From Bacteriovoracia bacterium (GTDB taxonomy: Bacteria; Bdellovibrionota; Bacteriovoracia; Bacteriovoracales; Bacteriovoracaceae), in assembly GCA_030431635.1 (NCBI GenBank), contig JAUIIL010000004.1, forward strand, positions 124,001 to 188,000: a DNA stretch of 64,000 bases. The letters are read 5' to 3'. Made by a program: the position numbers and the translations under genes. Positions 16,874-24,829 of the stretch are shown piece by piece (the first letter of the stretch is position 1; every line of letters begins with the position of its first letter). Below the pieces are notes generated by a model. The model ran no database searches. It was given only the letters and a program-made list of their open reading frames with translations, and was not told where the DNA came from.

Positions 16874-17980
16874 ATGTTTAAACTTGAAAATCAAGATGGC
16901 CAGGCCAGAGCGGGAATTTTAAGTACCAATCATGGAGAAGTTCAAACTCCCATTTTTATGCCGGTAGGGACGAGAGGGACTATTAAGTCACTGACGATGG
17001 ATGATATGGAGGAGCTAGGGGCCCAAATTATATTGGGTAACACTTATCACTTATATCTGCGTCCGGGGCATGAACTCATTGAAGGGCAGGGAGGTCTTCA
17101 TCAGTTTAGTACATGGAAGAAACCAATTTTAACAGACTCAGGTGGGTTTCAAGTTTTCTCCCTTTCACAAATGAATAAAGTTTCTGAAGAAGGGGTCCTT
17201 TTTCAGTCTCATATTGATGGTTCACGTCATATGCTCTCTCCTGAGAAATCAATGGAAATTCAGCGCTCTTTAGGCAGTGATATTGTGATGGCCTTTGATG
17301 AGTGCCCGGCACTTCCAGCAACAAAAGAGACTCTTCGAAAAAGCATGGAATTAACCTTAAGGTGGGCGAAACGTTGCCGAGATTTTTCTCTAGGTGAAGG
17401 TCAAAAATTATTTGGGATTATTCAAGGTGGGCTTTTTGATGATTTAAGATCTGAGTGCTTAGAGAGATTAGAAGAGATGGATTTTCCTGGTTATGCTCTA
17501 GGTGGGTTATCTGTAGGGGAGAAAAATGAGCAAATGGTAGAGTTTTGTTCACGTTTTGTTCCTAAGATGAATGAGAACAAACCTCGCTATCTTATGGGAG
17601 TAGGAAAGCCTCTAGACGTCCTCAATGGAATTAAAGCTGGGCTTGATATGTTTGACTGTGTTCTTCCTTCAAGAAACGCGAGAAATGGACAAGCCTTCAC
17701 GAAATATGGGCCAATTAATATTAAAAATGAGCGTTTTAAGGAGGATAAAGATCCTCTTGATCCAGACTGCTCGTGTCGAGTATGTTCAAGATATAGCAGA
17801 AGTTATATTAGACATCTTTATAACGTTGGTGAATATACAGCCGGCCAGTTTCTGACTTATCATAATCTATGGTTTTATTTGCAATTGTCTAAAGATGCTA
17901 GGAGTGCCATTTTAGAGAATCAGTTTGACGATTATTACCGAACATTTTATAAGAATTACACCTCACAAAGATATAACTAA
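16874..17980 (+). CDS. tgt: Queuine/preQ1 tRNA-guanine transglycosylase
   Basis: Exchanges guanine 34 for preQ1 in tRNAs with GUN anticodons. The 368-residue enzyme has the catalytic Asp88 in LTDSGGFQVFS, the substrate-recognition GGLSVGE, the nucleophile-containing FDCVLPSRNARNG (Asp near 262), and the zinc site CSCRVCSRY followed by a His about 20 residues on. It is preceded by an AGGAAAGG-like ribosome-binding site and followed after 18 bp by yajC. This is the conserved queA-tgt-yajC-sec order known from many proteobacteria. Confidence 0.97.
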   Translation: MFKLENQDGQARAGILSTNHGEVQTPIFMPVGTRGTIKSLTMDDMEELGAQIILGNTYHLYLRPGHELIEGQGGLHQFSTWKKPILTDSGGFQVFSLSQMNKVSEEGVLFQSHIDGSRHMLSPEKSMEIQRSLGSDIVMAFDECPALPATKETLRKSMELTLRWAKRCRDFSLGEGQKLFGIIQGGLFDDLRSECLERLEEMDFPGYALGGLSVGEKNEQMVEFCSRFVPKMNENKPRYLMGVGKPLDVLNGIKAGLDMFDCVLPSRNARNGQAFTKYGPINIKNERFKEDKDPLDPDCSCRVCSRYSRSYIRHLYNVGEYTAGQFLTYHNLWFYLQLSKDARSAILENQFDDYYRTFYKNYTSQRYN

Positions 17981-17998
17981 AATCAAAGGAAAAATTTT

Positions 17999-18337
17999 AT
18001 GAGTCTATTATTTTCAAACGCTTACGCACAAAATGCCGCAGCAGCTGCCCCAGGTGGTTTGGCTTCATTTATGCCGTTTGTTCTTATTTTCATCGTTATG
18101 TACTTTTTAATGATTAGACCTCAAAAAAAGAAACTAGAACAAGAGCAAAGCATGCTTAAAGCTTTGAAGAAAGGTGACGAGATTTATACTAAATCTGGAG
18201 TTTTAGGAAAGATCGCAGGAATGACTGATAGAGTTATAACGCTAGAAATCGCTGATAATGTTAAGGTTAAGTTACTTCGTTCTCAAGTCGGAGGACTTGC
18301 CAGTAGTGTTTTTGAAGTGAATAAAAACACAAAGTAG
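17999..18337 (+). CDS. yajC: Sec translocon accessory subunit YajC
   Basis: A 112-residue single-pass inner-membrane protein that associates with SecDF. One hydrophobic helix (FMPFVLIFIVMYFLMI) is followed by the hallmark RPQKKKLEQ and a small cytosolic beta domain with GDEIYTKSGVLGKIAG. Gene order tgt-yajC-(tatA)-secD-secF supports it. Starts with ATG 18 bp after tgt. Confidence 0.95.
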   Translation: MSLLFSNAYAQNAAAAAPGGLASFMPFVLIFIVMYFLMIRPQKKKLEQEQSMLKALKKGDEIYTKSGVLGKIAGMTDRVITLEIADNVKVKLLRSQVGGLASSVFEVNKNTK

Positions 18338-18345
18338 GTTCGCAT

Positions 18346-18561
18346 ATGTTTGGATTAGGCTTTGGCGAAATCATTATTATTCTTTTCATTGCCCTTTTAT
18401 TCATAGGGCCAAAGAAGCTTCCTGAGCTTGCAAGGAGCTTAGGGAAGGGTTTGCGTGAGTTCAAAAAAGCCACTTCCGAGATGAGTGAGCAGATAACTCA
18501 ATCTGATAGCAATGAAACGCCTAAAGCCCAAACAGACTCAGCCCCTGAGTCAAAAAGCTAA
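18346..18561 (+). CDS. tatA: Twin-arginine translocase subunit TatA/TatE
   Basis: A 71-residue pore-forming subunit of the Tat protein-export system. A short N-terminal membrane helix (FGEIIIILFIALLFIG) leads into the family hinge GPKKLPELARSLGKG, then an amphipathic helix (LREFKKATSEM) and a polar tail rich in Ser, Thr and Glu. Its position between yajC and secD puts Tat and Sec components in one operon. No tatB or tatC is in the window. Confidence 0.93.
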   Translation: MFGLGFGEIIIILFIALLFIGPKKLPELARSLGKGLREFKKATSEMSEQITQSDSNETPKAQTDSAPESKS

Positions 18562-18644
18562 AAAGCTTCATTCTATTTTTAGACAAATTTAGAATCTCTG
18601 ATAAGATAATTGAATCATTTGTATTTATAAAAGGTGAAATTCTC

Positions 18645-20345
18645 ATGAGAAAAAATTTTTTGGGACGCTTTAGCTTCCTATTTATTGTGTTGGCGATTTC
18701 GGTTTATGCCATTATTCCCACGTTTAAAGGAAGTAAAAAGGATGAAGTAGTTCTGCATGGACAAAAAATAAACCTAGGTCTTGATCTTCAAGGTGGTCTC
18801 TATATGGTTTTAGGGATTGATTTTAATAAGGTTTATGAAGATGAAATAAAAAACTATGCCCAGCAGATTATTAATATTTTGGATAACGATGGAATTAAGG
18901 CCACAGTTGGTGAGATTAATCTTTCTGACACTTCTGATCCAAAACACACAATCACTCTTTCCAATGCAGGAGATGCAGAAGGGGCAAAGAAAAAAATTAA
19001 AGACTACTTTAATACTCTTTTAAGACTTACGACAGAAGGGGGGGCAACCCTAGAGTATGGTCTTCACCGTAATTTCAAAAATGATGTCGAAAAAAATGCC
19101 GTTTCAAAATCAATTGAAGTTATCAGAAACAGAATTGACGAGTTTGGAGTTACTGAACCAGAAATTGTTTCTCAAGGTAGTGATAGAATTATTGTTCAGC
19201 TTCCTGGAGTTGATGATATTGAAAGGGCAAAAAAACTGATTGGAGAAACAGCAAAACTTGAGTTTAGAATGGTTAATGAAGAAGTTTCTCAAGCCCAAGT
19301 TCAGGGATGGTATGAAAAAGTTGTGACAGAGGGACTTACTTATCAGAAAGGAGTTCGTTTTTCTGATTATGTAAAAGAAGTTAATGAAAAACTTAAAAAC
19401 GATATCCCAAAAGGTTCAACAATTCTTTTCAGTAAAGTTCTAAATCCTGGAACAGGTGAATCCGTTCTTGCTCCATACCTGGTGAAAAATGATGTTCCTT
19501 TAACAGGAGATAGCTTACAAGACGCAAGGGCCACTATAGATCAGCAAAATAACCGTCCAGTAGTCTCCTTTGAATTAAAGTCTTCTGGAGCAAAGGTGAT
19601 GGAAGAGCTCAGCTCTAGTAATATTAACAAAAGAATGGCCATCATATTAGATAGCAACGTTTATTCAGCTCCTTATTTTCAATCAAGAATTAGTGCTAAT
19701 GGACAAATTACCTTGGGAACAGGTGATTATAACTCTCTTCTTAAGCAAGCAAGAGACCTGGCTTTAGTTTTAAGAGCAGGTGCTCTTCCAGTTGATCTTC
19801 AATTCCAAGAGCAAAGAATTGTTGGTCCTAGCTTAGGAGCTGATGCGATTAAGAAAGCAGAGTTTGCTGGAACTATCGGAGCTATCCTCGTTTTCTTATT
19901 TATTTTAGTTTATTACAAGATTGCAGGTTTTTTTGCTGTTCTAACTCTCGTTTTAAACGTCCTTGTTGTCTTGGCTTGTCTTGTTGGACTTGAAGCAACT
20001 CTTACTCTTCCTGGTATCGCGGGAATTGCCTTAACAATTGGGATGGCCGTTGATGCCAATATTATTATTTACGAGAGAATTAAAGAAGAATTGGCCGAAG
20101 GGATTAATAAAATTCAAGCTGTTGAGTCTGGGTTTTCTAGGGCCTTCTGGACAATCCTTGATGCGAACTTAACGACGGCCGTGGCAGGTTTATGTCTTAT
20201 TAATTTTGGAACAGGACCAATTAGAGGTTTTGCTGTTACGCTATTAATAGGAATTTTTGCAACTGTTTACTCTTCCTACTTTGTTGGAAAACTTTTATTT
20301 GAGTTTTATATGGACAGAGTTAAGGGACAAAAAGTTAGTATTTAA
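18645..20345 (+). CDS. secD: Protein translocase subunit SecD
   Basis: A 566-residue RND-type membrane subunit that uses the proton motive force to pull translocating proteins into the periplasm. An N-terminal membrane helix, then LGLDLQGGLYMVLGID (SecD signature), a large periplasmic domain with RNRIDEFGVTEPEI and IIVQLPGV, and a C-terminal block of five membrane helices with GPSLGADAIKKAEFAG, AVDANIIIYERIKEE and AVTLLIGIFATVYSS. It is 83 bp from tatA and 16 bp from secF. Confidence 0.97.
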   Translation: MRKNFLGRFSFLFIVLAISVYAIIPTFKGSKKDEVVLHGQKINLGLDLQGGLYMVLGIDFNKVYEDEIKNYAQQIINILDNDGIKATVGEINLSDTSDPKHTITLSNAGDAEGAKKKIKDYFNTLLRLTTEGGATLEYGLHRNFKNDVEKNAVSKSIEVIRNRIDEFGVTEPEIVSQGSDRIIVQLPGVDDIERAKKLIGETAKLEFRMVNEEVSQAQVQGWYEKVVTEGLTYQKGVRFSDYVKEVNEKLKNDIPKGSTILFSKVLNPGTGESVLAPYLVKNDVPLTGDSLQDARATIDQQNNRPVVSFELKSSGAKVMEELSSSNINKRMAIILDSNVYSAPYFQSRISANGQITLGTGDYNSLLKQARDLALVLRAGALPVDLQFQEQRIVGPSLGADAIKKAEFAGTIGAILVFLFILVYYKIAGFFAVLTLVLNVLVVLACLVGLEATLTLPGIAGIALTIGMAVDANIIIYERIKEELAEGINKIQAVESGFSRAFWTILDANLTTAVAGLCLINFGTGPIRGFAVTLLIGIFATVYSSYFVGKLLFEFYMDRVKGQKVSI

Positions 20346-20361
20346 TCAAAGGTGATTTAAA

Positions 20362-21255
20362 ATGGATAATAGCGAAAAAATTGATTTCACAGGAAAGTTT
20401 TTTTTAACCTCAATGGTTTCATTGATTCTAGTTCTTGGTTCTTTGGGAATTTTAATGAGCAAAGGTCTGAATTATGGAGTTGATTTTAGTGGGGGAGCGG
20501 AAATACAAGTTAAATTTCAGCAGAAAGTTGATCTTGCCACACTAAGAGATTCTTTAAAATCAAACAACTTCAGTGCTTCATCAGTCCAGAGTATTGGAGA
20601 GGCCAGTGAGAATGAAATTTTGATTAAAGTTCCTGCGAGTGAAGAGCATATTAACACAATCACAGATGAGATAACTTCATTTCTTAAGAAAGATTTCGCT
20701 GAACAAGGAGCTGAAATCAGAAAAACAGATATTGTTGGACCTAAAGCTGGTGAACAACTAAGAGTTTCAGGTTTCCAGGCCATGCTCTATGCCTTGATTG
20801 GGATTATGATCTACATTGGTCTAAGATTTGATTTTAAATACTCACCAGGGGCCATCACTGCTCTTTTTCATGATGTCATTATCATATTAGGAATTTTCTC
20901 TTTAACAGGTTCGGAATTTAGCTTACAAATTGTGGGAGCTCTTCTTGCTGTTATTGGGTATTCTGTTAACGATACGGTTGTTGTCTATGATAGGGTACGT
21001 GAGCATGAAGAGAAAGGAACTTCAAAAAGTCTGAAGAAAAATATCAACATTGCTCTTAACCAAACACTCTCTCGGACTATTCTGACTTCGTGTACAACTC
21101 TTTTTGTCTCTCTTGCTATGTACTTTTTAGGAGGAGGGATTATTCACGATTTCTTTTTTGCTATTTCAATCGGTGTCTTTGTTGGAACTTATTCTTCAAT
21201 TTATGTAGCAGCTCCAGTGACGCTTTTCTTTGATAAATTACAGGCCCGTGCTTAA
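20362..21255 (+). CDS. secF: Protein translocase subunit SecF
   Basis: A 297-residue partner of SecD. The first membrane helix is followed by NYGVDFSGGAEIQVKF (family signature), a short periplasmic domain, then helices containing VGPKAGEQLR, AVIGYSVNDTVVVYDRVRE and the terminal IGVFVGTYSSIYVAAPV. Separate SecD and SecF genes are the usual proteobacterial form. Followed immediately by a hairpin with a T-tract (21254-21280) that overlaps the stop codon and the next gene's start. Confidence 0.97.
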   Translation: MDNSEKIDFTGKFFLTSMVSLILVLGSLGILMSKGLNYGVDFSGGAEIQVKFQQKVDLATLRDSLKSNNFSASSVQSIGEASENEILIKVPASEEHINTITDEITSFLKKDFAEQGAEIRKTDIVGPKAGEQLRVSGFQAMLYALIGIMIYIGLRFDFKYSPGAITALFHDVIIILGIFSLTGSEFSLQIVGALLAVIGYSVNDTVVVYDRVREHEEKGTSKSLKKNINIALNQTLSRTILTSCTTLFVSLAMYFLGGGIIHDFFFAISIGVFVGTYSSIYVAAPVTLFFDKLQARA

Positions 21256-21280
21256 GCTTCTCTGATGAAAGAAGCTTTTT
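21254..21280 (+). terminator. Intrinsic terminator-like hairpin overlapping secF stop and next gene start
   Basis: Arms AAGCTTCT (21254-21261) and AGAAGCTT (21270-21277) pair perfectly over 8 bp with an 8-base loop, followed by T residues up to 21280. It matches a rho-independent terminator for the queA-secF operon. The loop contains the ATG (21265) of the downstream gene, so if formed it would also sequester that gene's start region. Confidence 0.5.
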
Positions 21281-21900
21281 ATCTACTCTTTATCTTCTGT
21301 TTGAGTCCATTGTGGGCCCAAACAGATGATGTAGATGAACTCCTAGAAGAAAAACAAAATTATCAACAATCAATTTCAGAAATTCAAGAAGACATGCAGG
21401 GAGATGAGATGGGGGACTCTGATGATCCCACTCAGGCCAAGGTCATTAAGAACCCTGGAGGAACTCTTGAAGAACTCAAAAAGAAATATATTCCAGAAAT
21501 GAAAGAGAACCCTTTGGCCACAAAGAGCAAAAGTGAAGTGAAAGAAATCTTGATGCAAAAAATTCAAGGAAGTCAGTGGGAGAGCTTCTTTCAAAATAAT
21601 CCGAGAGTTCTCTCTTTTGTCGTGGATTTTCTTCATCATCCAGATGCTTTTATTAAGTTCGCTAGCATTCTTAATAAACAAGATAAATTAAGGCGCTATT
21701 TTTATTGTTTTGTTATTATTTTTATTCTGTCTTTTTATCTAAGGTCCAAACTTCCTAAAAATGTTTCTCTTCTTAGGCGTTTTAGTCGAAAGGTTTTTTT
21801 TACTCTCGCTGGAGCGACAATTAATCTTATTACTTTCTACATTATTTTTAATGAAGAACTCTATCACACTGTTGAAATTTTCTCTCGTCACTTTTTGTAA
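21265..21900 (+). CDS. Membrane protein of unknown function downstream of secF
   Basis: A 211-residue protein with an N-terminal signal peptide or membrane segment (KEAFYLLFIFCLSPLWAQ), an acidic polar region of about 100 residues (DDVDELLEEKQNYQQS, GDEMGDSDDPTQ), and two C-terminal hydrophobic helices (YFYCFVIIFILSFYL and FFTLAGATINLITFYIIF) separated by a basic loop. No family recognised. Proximity to secDF hints at an envelope role, but the hairpin at its start may separate its expression from the operon. Converges on the lipoprotein at 21907. Confidence 0.7.
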   Translation: MKEAFYLLFIFCLSPLWAQTDDVDELLEEKQNYQQSISEIQEDMQGDEMGDSDDPTQAKVIKNPGGTLEELKKKYIPEMKENPLATKSKSEVKEILMQKIQGSQWESFFQNNPRVLSFVVDFLHHPDAFIKFASILNKQDKLRRYFYCFVIIFILSFYLRSKLPKNVSLLRRFSRKVFFTLAGATINLITFYIIFNEELYHTVEIFSRHFL

Positions 21901-21906
21901 GAAACT

Positions 21907-23490
21907 TTATTCACCGGCCGGGGCACAAGCAAACTTTTTATCATGAGGGACTTGAATGGTACTAAAAGTTCCTGAGCTTCCGTTATTGTTTGATATTTGT
22001 GAAGGGTGTCTTACGGTATAGAGTTTCTGATCTGAATTTCTTATATAAGGAGAAGCCGTATTTGGTGGCCAGTAAAAATGGAGAGTCTTTGTCCCTTCAG
22101 TTAAAGATGTTGGGGCAATGGCCTGTTCATTTTGAAAATAAAACCAAATCTGTTTCAGCAAAGTTTCATTAACAATAATATAATCATCAGGAGCAATGAG
22201 GAGTTCTCCTTCAATGACAGCAGCTTCAGGTTCTTTAACTCCAAGATATAAACCTTCTGTATCTACTCCCACAACATCTTTCATCGCTTGAATAGCTGGA
22301 CTTCTCTCTGGATCAGTATAATCAGCAAATTTAGGACAAAAAGATCGATTTGTACTTGGATCGATGAAAGGGGCCATAATATAGCCTAAAGGAGCCTGTC
22401 CTGAATTAGCTGAGTTACTATCACCAGAGGCTTCAGAAGGGAAGTTGCTCCATTTCAGCTCATAAAAAAGATTGAAAGTGAGTCCGCTTGAGTAACCGTT
22501 CTGCTTGATAATTGTATCAATCGTATCATGAATATCGATTTTTCCATTAACATCACCTAACTCTGGATCAATTTTTATGTCATAAAAGCGTGAGTCAGTA
22601 ACACTCCAAACATTGAAAGCACCTGGATTAAGTTCAAGCCTTGGATAAGAAATGTTGTCAATACTTCCGTAGCGAGCAATATCGTGACAAAAAACATTTT
22701 TAATATTGGCCGGAATAACAGGAGGCTGATTGAAGTCAATATAATAAAAGTGGAGTTTAAAACCAGTATCATAAAAAATAGTATTACTAGCTCCATCAAC
22801 TCTCGCATCTCTAGTTAAACAAGAATACCCAGAGACAGGATCAACCTTTAATGGAGAAAGTGTGCCAGGATCGTCAAATGAAGAGATTCTTCTTAACTGG
22901 ATACTATCAGATTTTGATTGAGAGCATTGATTCTCTACAATTTTTCCTATGTAGGTTTTATCAAACTCGACATCACTGTTCAGAATAACTTCAAATTTAT
23001 TACTAGTTGATTTTAAGTTACTTAAATCAAGATCTACGCTATCTCCATCAGAGTCCGTGAGACGAAAAACACATTGAGGGTTAGCACAACTTGTTTGAGA
23101 ATCTGAATTAGAATTTGTTACAGCTTTATTACACCAGTTATAAAGGTTTCCAAATTCTGAGTTAAGAAGGATCTCCTCGCCAAGTTTGGCCTCGAGATAT
23201 AGGGTTGTGTTTTGATCACTTTCGTCTTTACCTGCGCAGAAAGTTCCGCATTGCCCGAGAATCGCTGGTTTGCCTGCTTTACAAGCACAAAATCCAGACT
23301 GAAGAAAAATCGAATTGTCTGGTCTCTCAATGATTTCTGTTTCTGTTTGATTATCACTTGTGTTAGTCGAGTTTGACCCAACGTCTTTGATTAAAGTAGA
23401 GCTTTCTCTACCCGTATCAGAAACACATCCGCTAAGAAAAAGCAGTAGTGCTAGTATAAGTAAAAGGCAAGTTTTTCCATTCATTCTCAT
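21907..23490 (-). CDS. Large lipoprotein, unknown function
   Basis: A 527-residue protein with a clear lipobox (LLLILALLLFLSGC), so it is predicted to be lipid-anchored. The mature N-terminus is Ser/Thr/Asn-rich, then a Cys-rich patch (GFCACKAGKPAILGQCGTFC) and further Cys pairs suggest disulfides in the periplasm or outside the cell. Later segments (KIDIHDTIDTIIKQNGYSSG, GEVNGK-like DVNGKIDIHDT) do not match a family I know. Resembles the 10298-14044 lipoprotein in style and in a GTCGATAA element just upstream. Ends with CAPAGE; converges on the gene at 21265. Confidence 0.8.
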   Translation of the reverse strand: MRMNGKTCLLLILALLLFLSGCVSDTGRESSTLIKDVGSNSTNTSDNQTETEIIERPDNSIFLQSGFCACKAGKPAILGQCGTFCAGKDESDQNTTLYLEAKLGEEILLNSEFGNLYNWCNKAVTNSNSDSQTSCANPQCVFRLTDSDGDSVDLDLSNLKSTSNKFEVILNSDVEFDKTYIGKIVENQCSQSKSDSIQLRRISSFDDPGTLSPLKVDPVSGYSCLTRDARVDGASNTIFYDTGFKLHFYYIDFNQPPVIPANIKNVFCHDIARYGSIDNISYPRLELNPGAFNVWSVTDSRFYDIKIDPELGDVNGKIDIHDTIDTIIKQNGYSSGLTFNLFYELKWSNFPSEASGDSNSANSGQAPLGYIMAPFIDPSTNRSFCPKFADYTDPERSPAIQAMKDVVGVDTEGLYLGVKEPEAAVIEGELLIAPDDYIIVNETLLKQIWFYFQNEQAIAPTSLTEGTKTLHFYWPPNTASPYIRNSDQKLYTVRHPSQISNNNGSSGTFSTIQVPHDKKFACAPAGE

Positions 23491-23796
23491 CTCTCTTGTA
23501 ATTATCGACCTTTACAGATCAACTCTTTAATTTCCCCAGACTTTTTAAATGGTAGCCTTGTTTGAGTTTTTCTCTCGGGCATAAAAATACTATTTTAGCA
23601 AATTCAACAAGTTAGGAAGCTGTTTTTTCTTCGTAGGGAAAAAAAAGAGACTCTAATTGTTGGCTATTATTCTAAAAACGAAGTGTTAGGCCAAAGAAAA
23701 ATAAATCTTCTTTGAAAAATCTCTCGCTCAGTAATTCTTTTAGGTTATAATTAAATTAACAATTCTAAGTAGTTACTAACTAAGGATGGAGAGTCT
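23491..23796. other. Divergent intergenic region between lipoprotein and HU gene
   Basis: About 306 bases without a gene. On the minus strand toward the lipoprotein, TAAA followed 16 bases later by GTCGATAA (near 23499-23526) resembles a flagellar-type sigma-28 promoter with a spacer one base too long. On the plus strand a TATAAT (23746-23751) can serve as the -10 of the HU gene, without a convincing -35. The rest is AT-rich with poly-A/poly-T tracts, and no further structure is seen. Confidence 0.4.
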
Positions 23797-24102
23797 ATGA
23801 CTAAGGCCGATTTGATTTCAGTTATCGAAAAACAAGCGAATTTACCTCATCATCAGGCGGAGAAGATTGTTAATATCTGTTTTGACAGTATGATCATGGC
23901 CCTCTTTAATGATGAGAGAATTGAAATTCGTGGTTTTGGTTCTTTTGCCAACAGAAACTACAAGGCCTACGAGGGAAGAAATCCGAAGACTGGAAAAGTT
24001 GTTAAGGTTTCTCCTAAGAAAGTGCCTTTCTTTAAAGTAGGAAAAGAGCTTAAAGAAATGGTGGATGCTGGGAAAGATAAGTACGTTATTAGAGAAGCTT
24101 AA
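23797..24102 (+). CDS. HU/IHF-family nucleoid DNA-binding protein
   Basis: A 101-residue histone-like protein that bends DNA as a dimer. It begins with the typical MTKADLISVIEKQANL, carries FDSMIMALFNDERIEIRGFGSF (dimer core), and the DNA-binding beta-arm GRNPKTGKVVKVSPKKVPFFKVGKEL with the intercalating Pro. The arm sequence is closer to IHF subunits than to HU, but one gene does not decide. A good ribosome-binding site (AAGGATGGAGAG) lies upstream. Monocistronic, upstream of the tRNA-Cys region. Confidence 0.93.
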   Translation: MTKADLISVIEKQANLPHHQAEKIVNICFDSMIMALFNDERIEIRGFGSFANRNYKAYEGRNPKTGKVVKVSPKKVPFFKVGKELKEMVDAGKDKYVIREA

Positions 24103-24170
24103 GTTTAGAGTTTTTCTTAATAATTTTTAGTGGAGAGCAGTCTCTAGCGCCATGTCATTAGTCTAAGTCA

Positions 24171-24199
24171 TTGACATTTTAGTACCTATATTCGATTAT
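24171..24199 (+). promoter_or_regulatory. Predicted sigma-70-type promoter for the tRNA-Cys array
   Basis: A perfect -35 TTGACA (24171-24176), a 17-base spacer and a -10-like GATTAT (24194-24199, 4 of 6 matches). Transcription would begin near 24206, just before the first 100-bp unit, so both repeat units and tRNA-Cys would lie on one precursor RNA. Confidence 0.5.
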
Positions 24200-24212
24200 T
24201 TGCACTCGCTTT

Positions 24213-24413
24213 AATAGCAAAAGACATTCATATTGAAGACGTGCTGCGAGTTGTGCAACTGAAGCCGGTAGGGGTTCAGGAGTTTGCAAAACAGCTCGTA
24301 AGAGCTAAACTTCAATAGCGAAAGACATTCAAATTGGAGACGTGCTGCGAGTTGTGCAACTGAAGCCGGTAGGGTTCAGGAGTTTGCAAAACAGCTCGTA
24401 AGAGCTAGACTTC
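24213..24413 (+). repeat. Two tandem about 100-bp tRNA-Cys-related units
   Basis: Unit A is 24213-24313 (101 bp) and unit B 24314-24413 (100 bp). They differ at only a few positions. Each starts with the same about 22-base leader found before the tRNA-Cys gene and continues into the tRNA's first bases (GGAGACGTGC in B, GAAGACGTGC in A). Each then shows a D-arm-like CGAGTTGTGCAA (tRNA: CGAGTGGTCCAA) and the exact 12-mer AGTTTGCAAAAC of the Cys anticodon arm. The T-arm is replaced by AGCTC-GTAA-GAGCT, a hairpin with a GNRA-type tetraloop. The ends can pair (TTGAAG/CTTCAA in A, with one G-U in B), and CTGAA/TTCAG forms an inner stem. The units are derived or degenerate tRNA copies, or structured RNAs. 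Confidence 0.8.
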
Positions 24414-24435
24414 AATAGCGAAAGACATTCAAATT

Positions 24436-24513
24436 GGAGACGTGCCCGAGTGGTCCAAGGGAACAGTTTGCAAAACTGTAAAGCCGCCGGTTCAAATCCG
24501 GCCGTCTCCTCCA
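24436..24513 (+). tRNA. tRNA-Cys (anticodon GCA)
   Basis: A 78-base cloverleaf with encoded CCA. The acceptor stem pairs GGAGACG with CGTCTCC, the anticodon stem-loop is ACAGT-TTGCAAA-ACTGT with anticodon GCA, and the T-arm is GCCGG-TTCAAAT-CCGGC. The D-arm is CCCGAGTGGTCCAAGGG. It decodes UGC/UGU. Preceded by two related repeat units under a common predicted promoter and followed by an IS remnant, consistent with a tRNA used as an insertion hotspot. Confidence 0.95.
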
Positions 24514-24547
24514 AATTATAGAAGCCAATATTGGACATTGTTTTGGT

Positions 24548-24829
24548 TAGGTCCATTCCGGACACATGGGTTACACTTTATACCGGAGACATAGGTAACA
24601 CTTTTTTATTAAACGGATCATCAACTGGTTCGACTCTTTTATTATTTTGGTCAAAGTATCCCAGGTCATAATCCATAAAGCTTACTACCCAAATGCCTTC
24701 TTCAACTTCTTTAATTCCAACGTCTTGACCTGCAAATGCACGGCTTAAACTAATTTTTAAACCTCGCTCACAGATTCTACCGCACTGAGATACCCTAATT
24801 GTTTTATCGTGGAAAGGGTAGATTCTATC
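24548..24829 (-). mobile_element. IS481-like element remnant
   Basis: Contains the 83-residue transposase tail plus the element end beyond its stop. Two near-identical copies of GGAnACATnGGTnACACTTT lie at about 24560-24580 and 24585-24605, within and just outside the last codons. The transposase-distal border is somewhere in 24540-24560 and cannot be fixed exactly; the other border is the junction with the broken gene at about 24829. The remnant starts about 35 bases after tRNA-Cys. Confidence 0.6.
24578..24829 (-). pseudogene. IS481-family transposase, C-terminal remnant
   Basis: Reading the minus strand from 24829 to the stop at 24578-24580 gives 83 residues that match the C-terminal tail of IS481-type (DDE, rve-domain) transposases: YPFHDKTIRVSQCGRICERG, then FAGQDVGIKEVEEGIWVVSF, MDYDLGYFDQ and the usual ending FNKKVLPMSPV. 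A stop codon lies directly upstream in frame (24830-24832), so the catalytic DDE core is missing. It cannot transpose by itself. The 3' flank carries an imperfect 21-base direct repeat typical of these element ends. Confidence 0.85.

Noticed and set aside
24213-24443. Possible CRISPR array
   Set aside because: Only two to three units of about 100 bp without spacers; similarity extends into tRNA-Cys, and no cas gene is present.
24329-24565. 78-codon minus-strand frame across tRNA-Cys and repeat units
   Set aside because: It is a well-known false frame caused by tRNA sequence (the EETAGFEPAALQ-type peptide arises from antisense tRNA) and it spans structured RNA.
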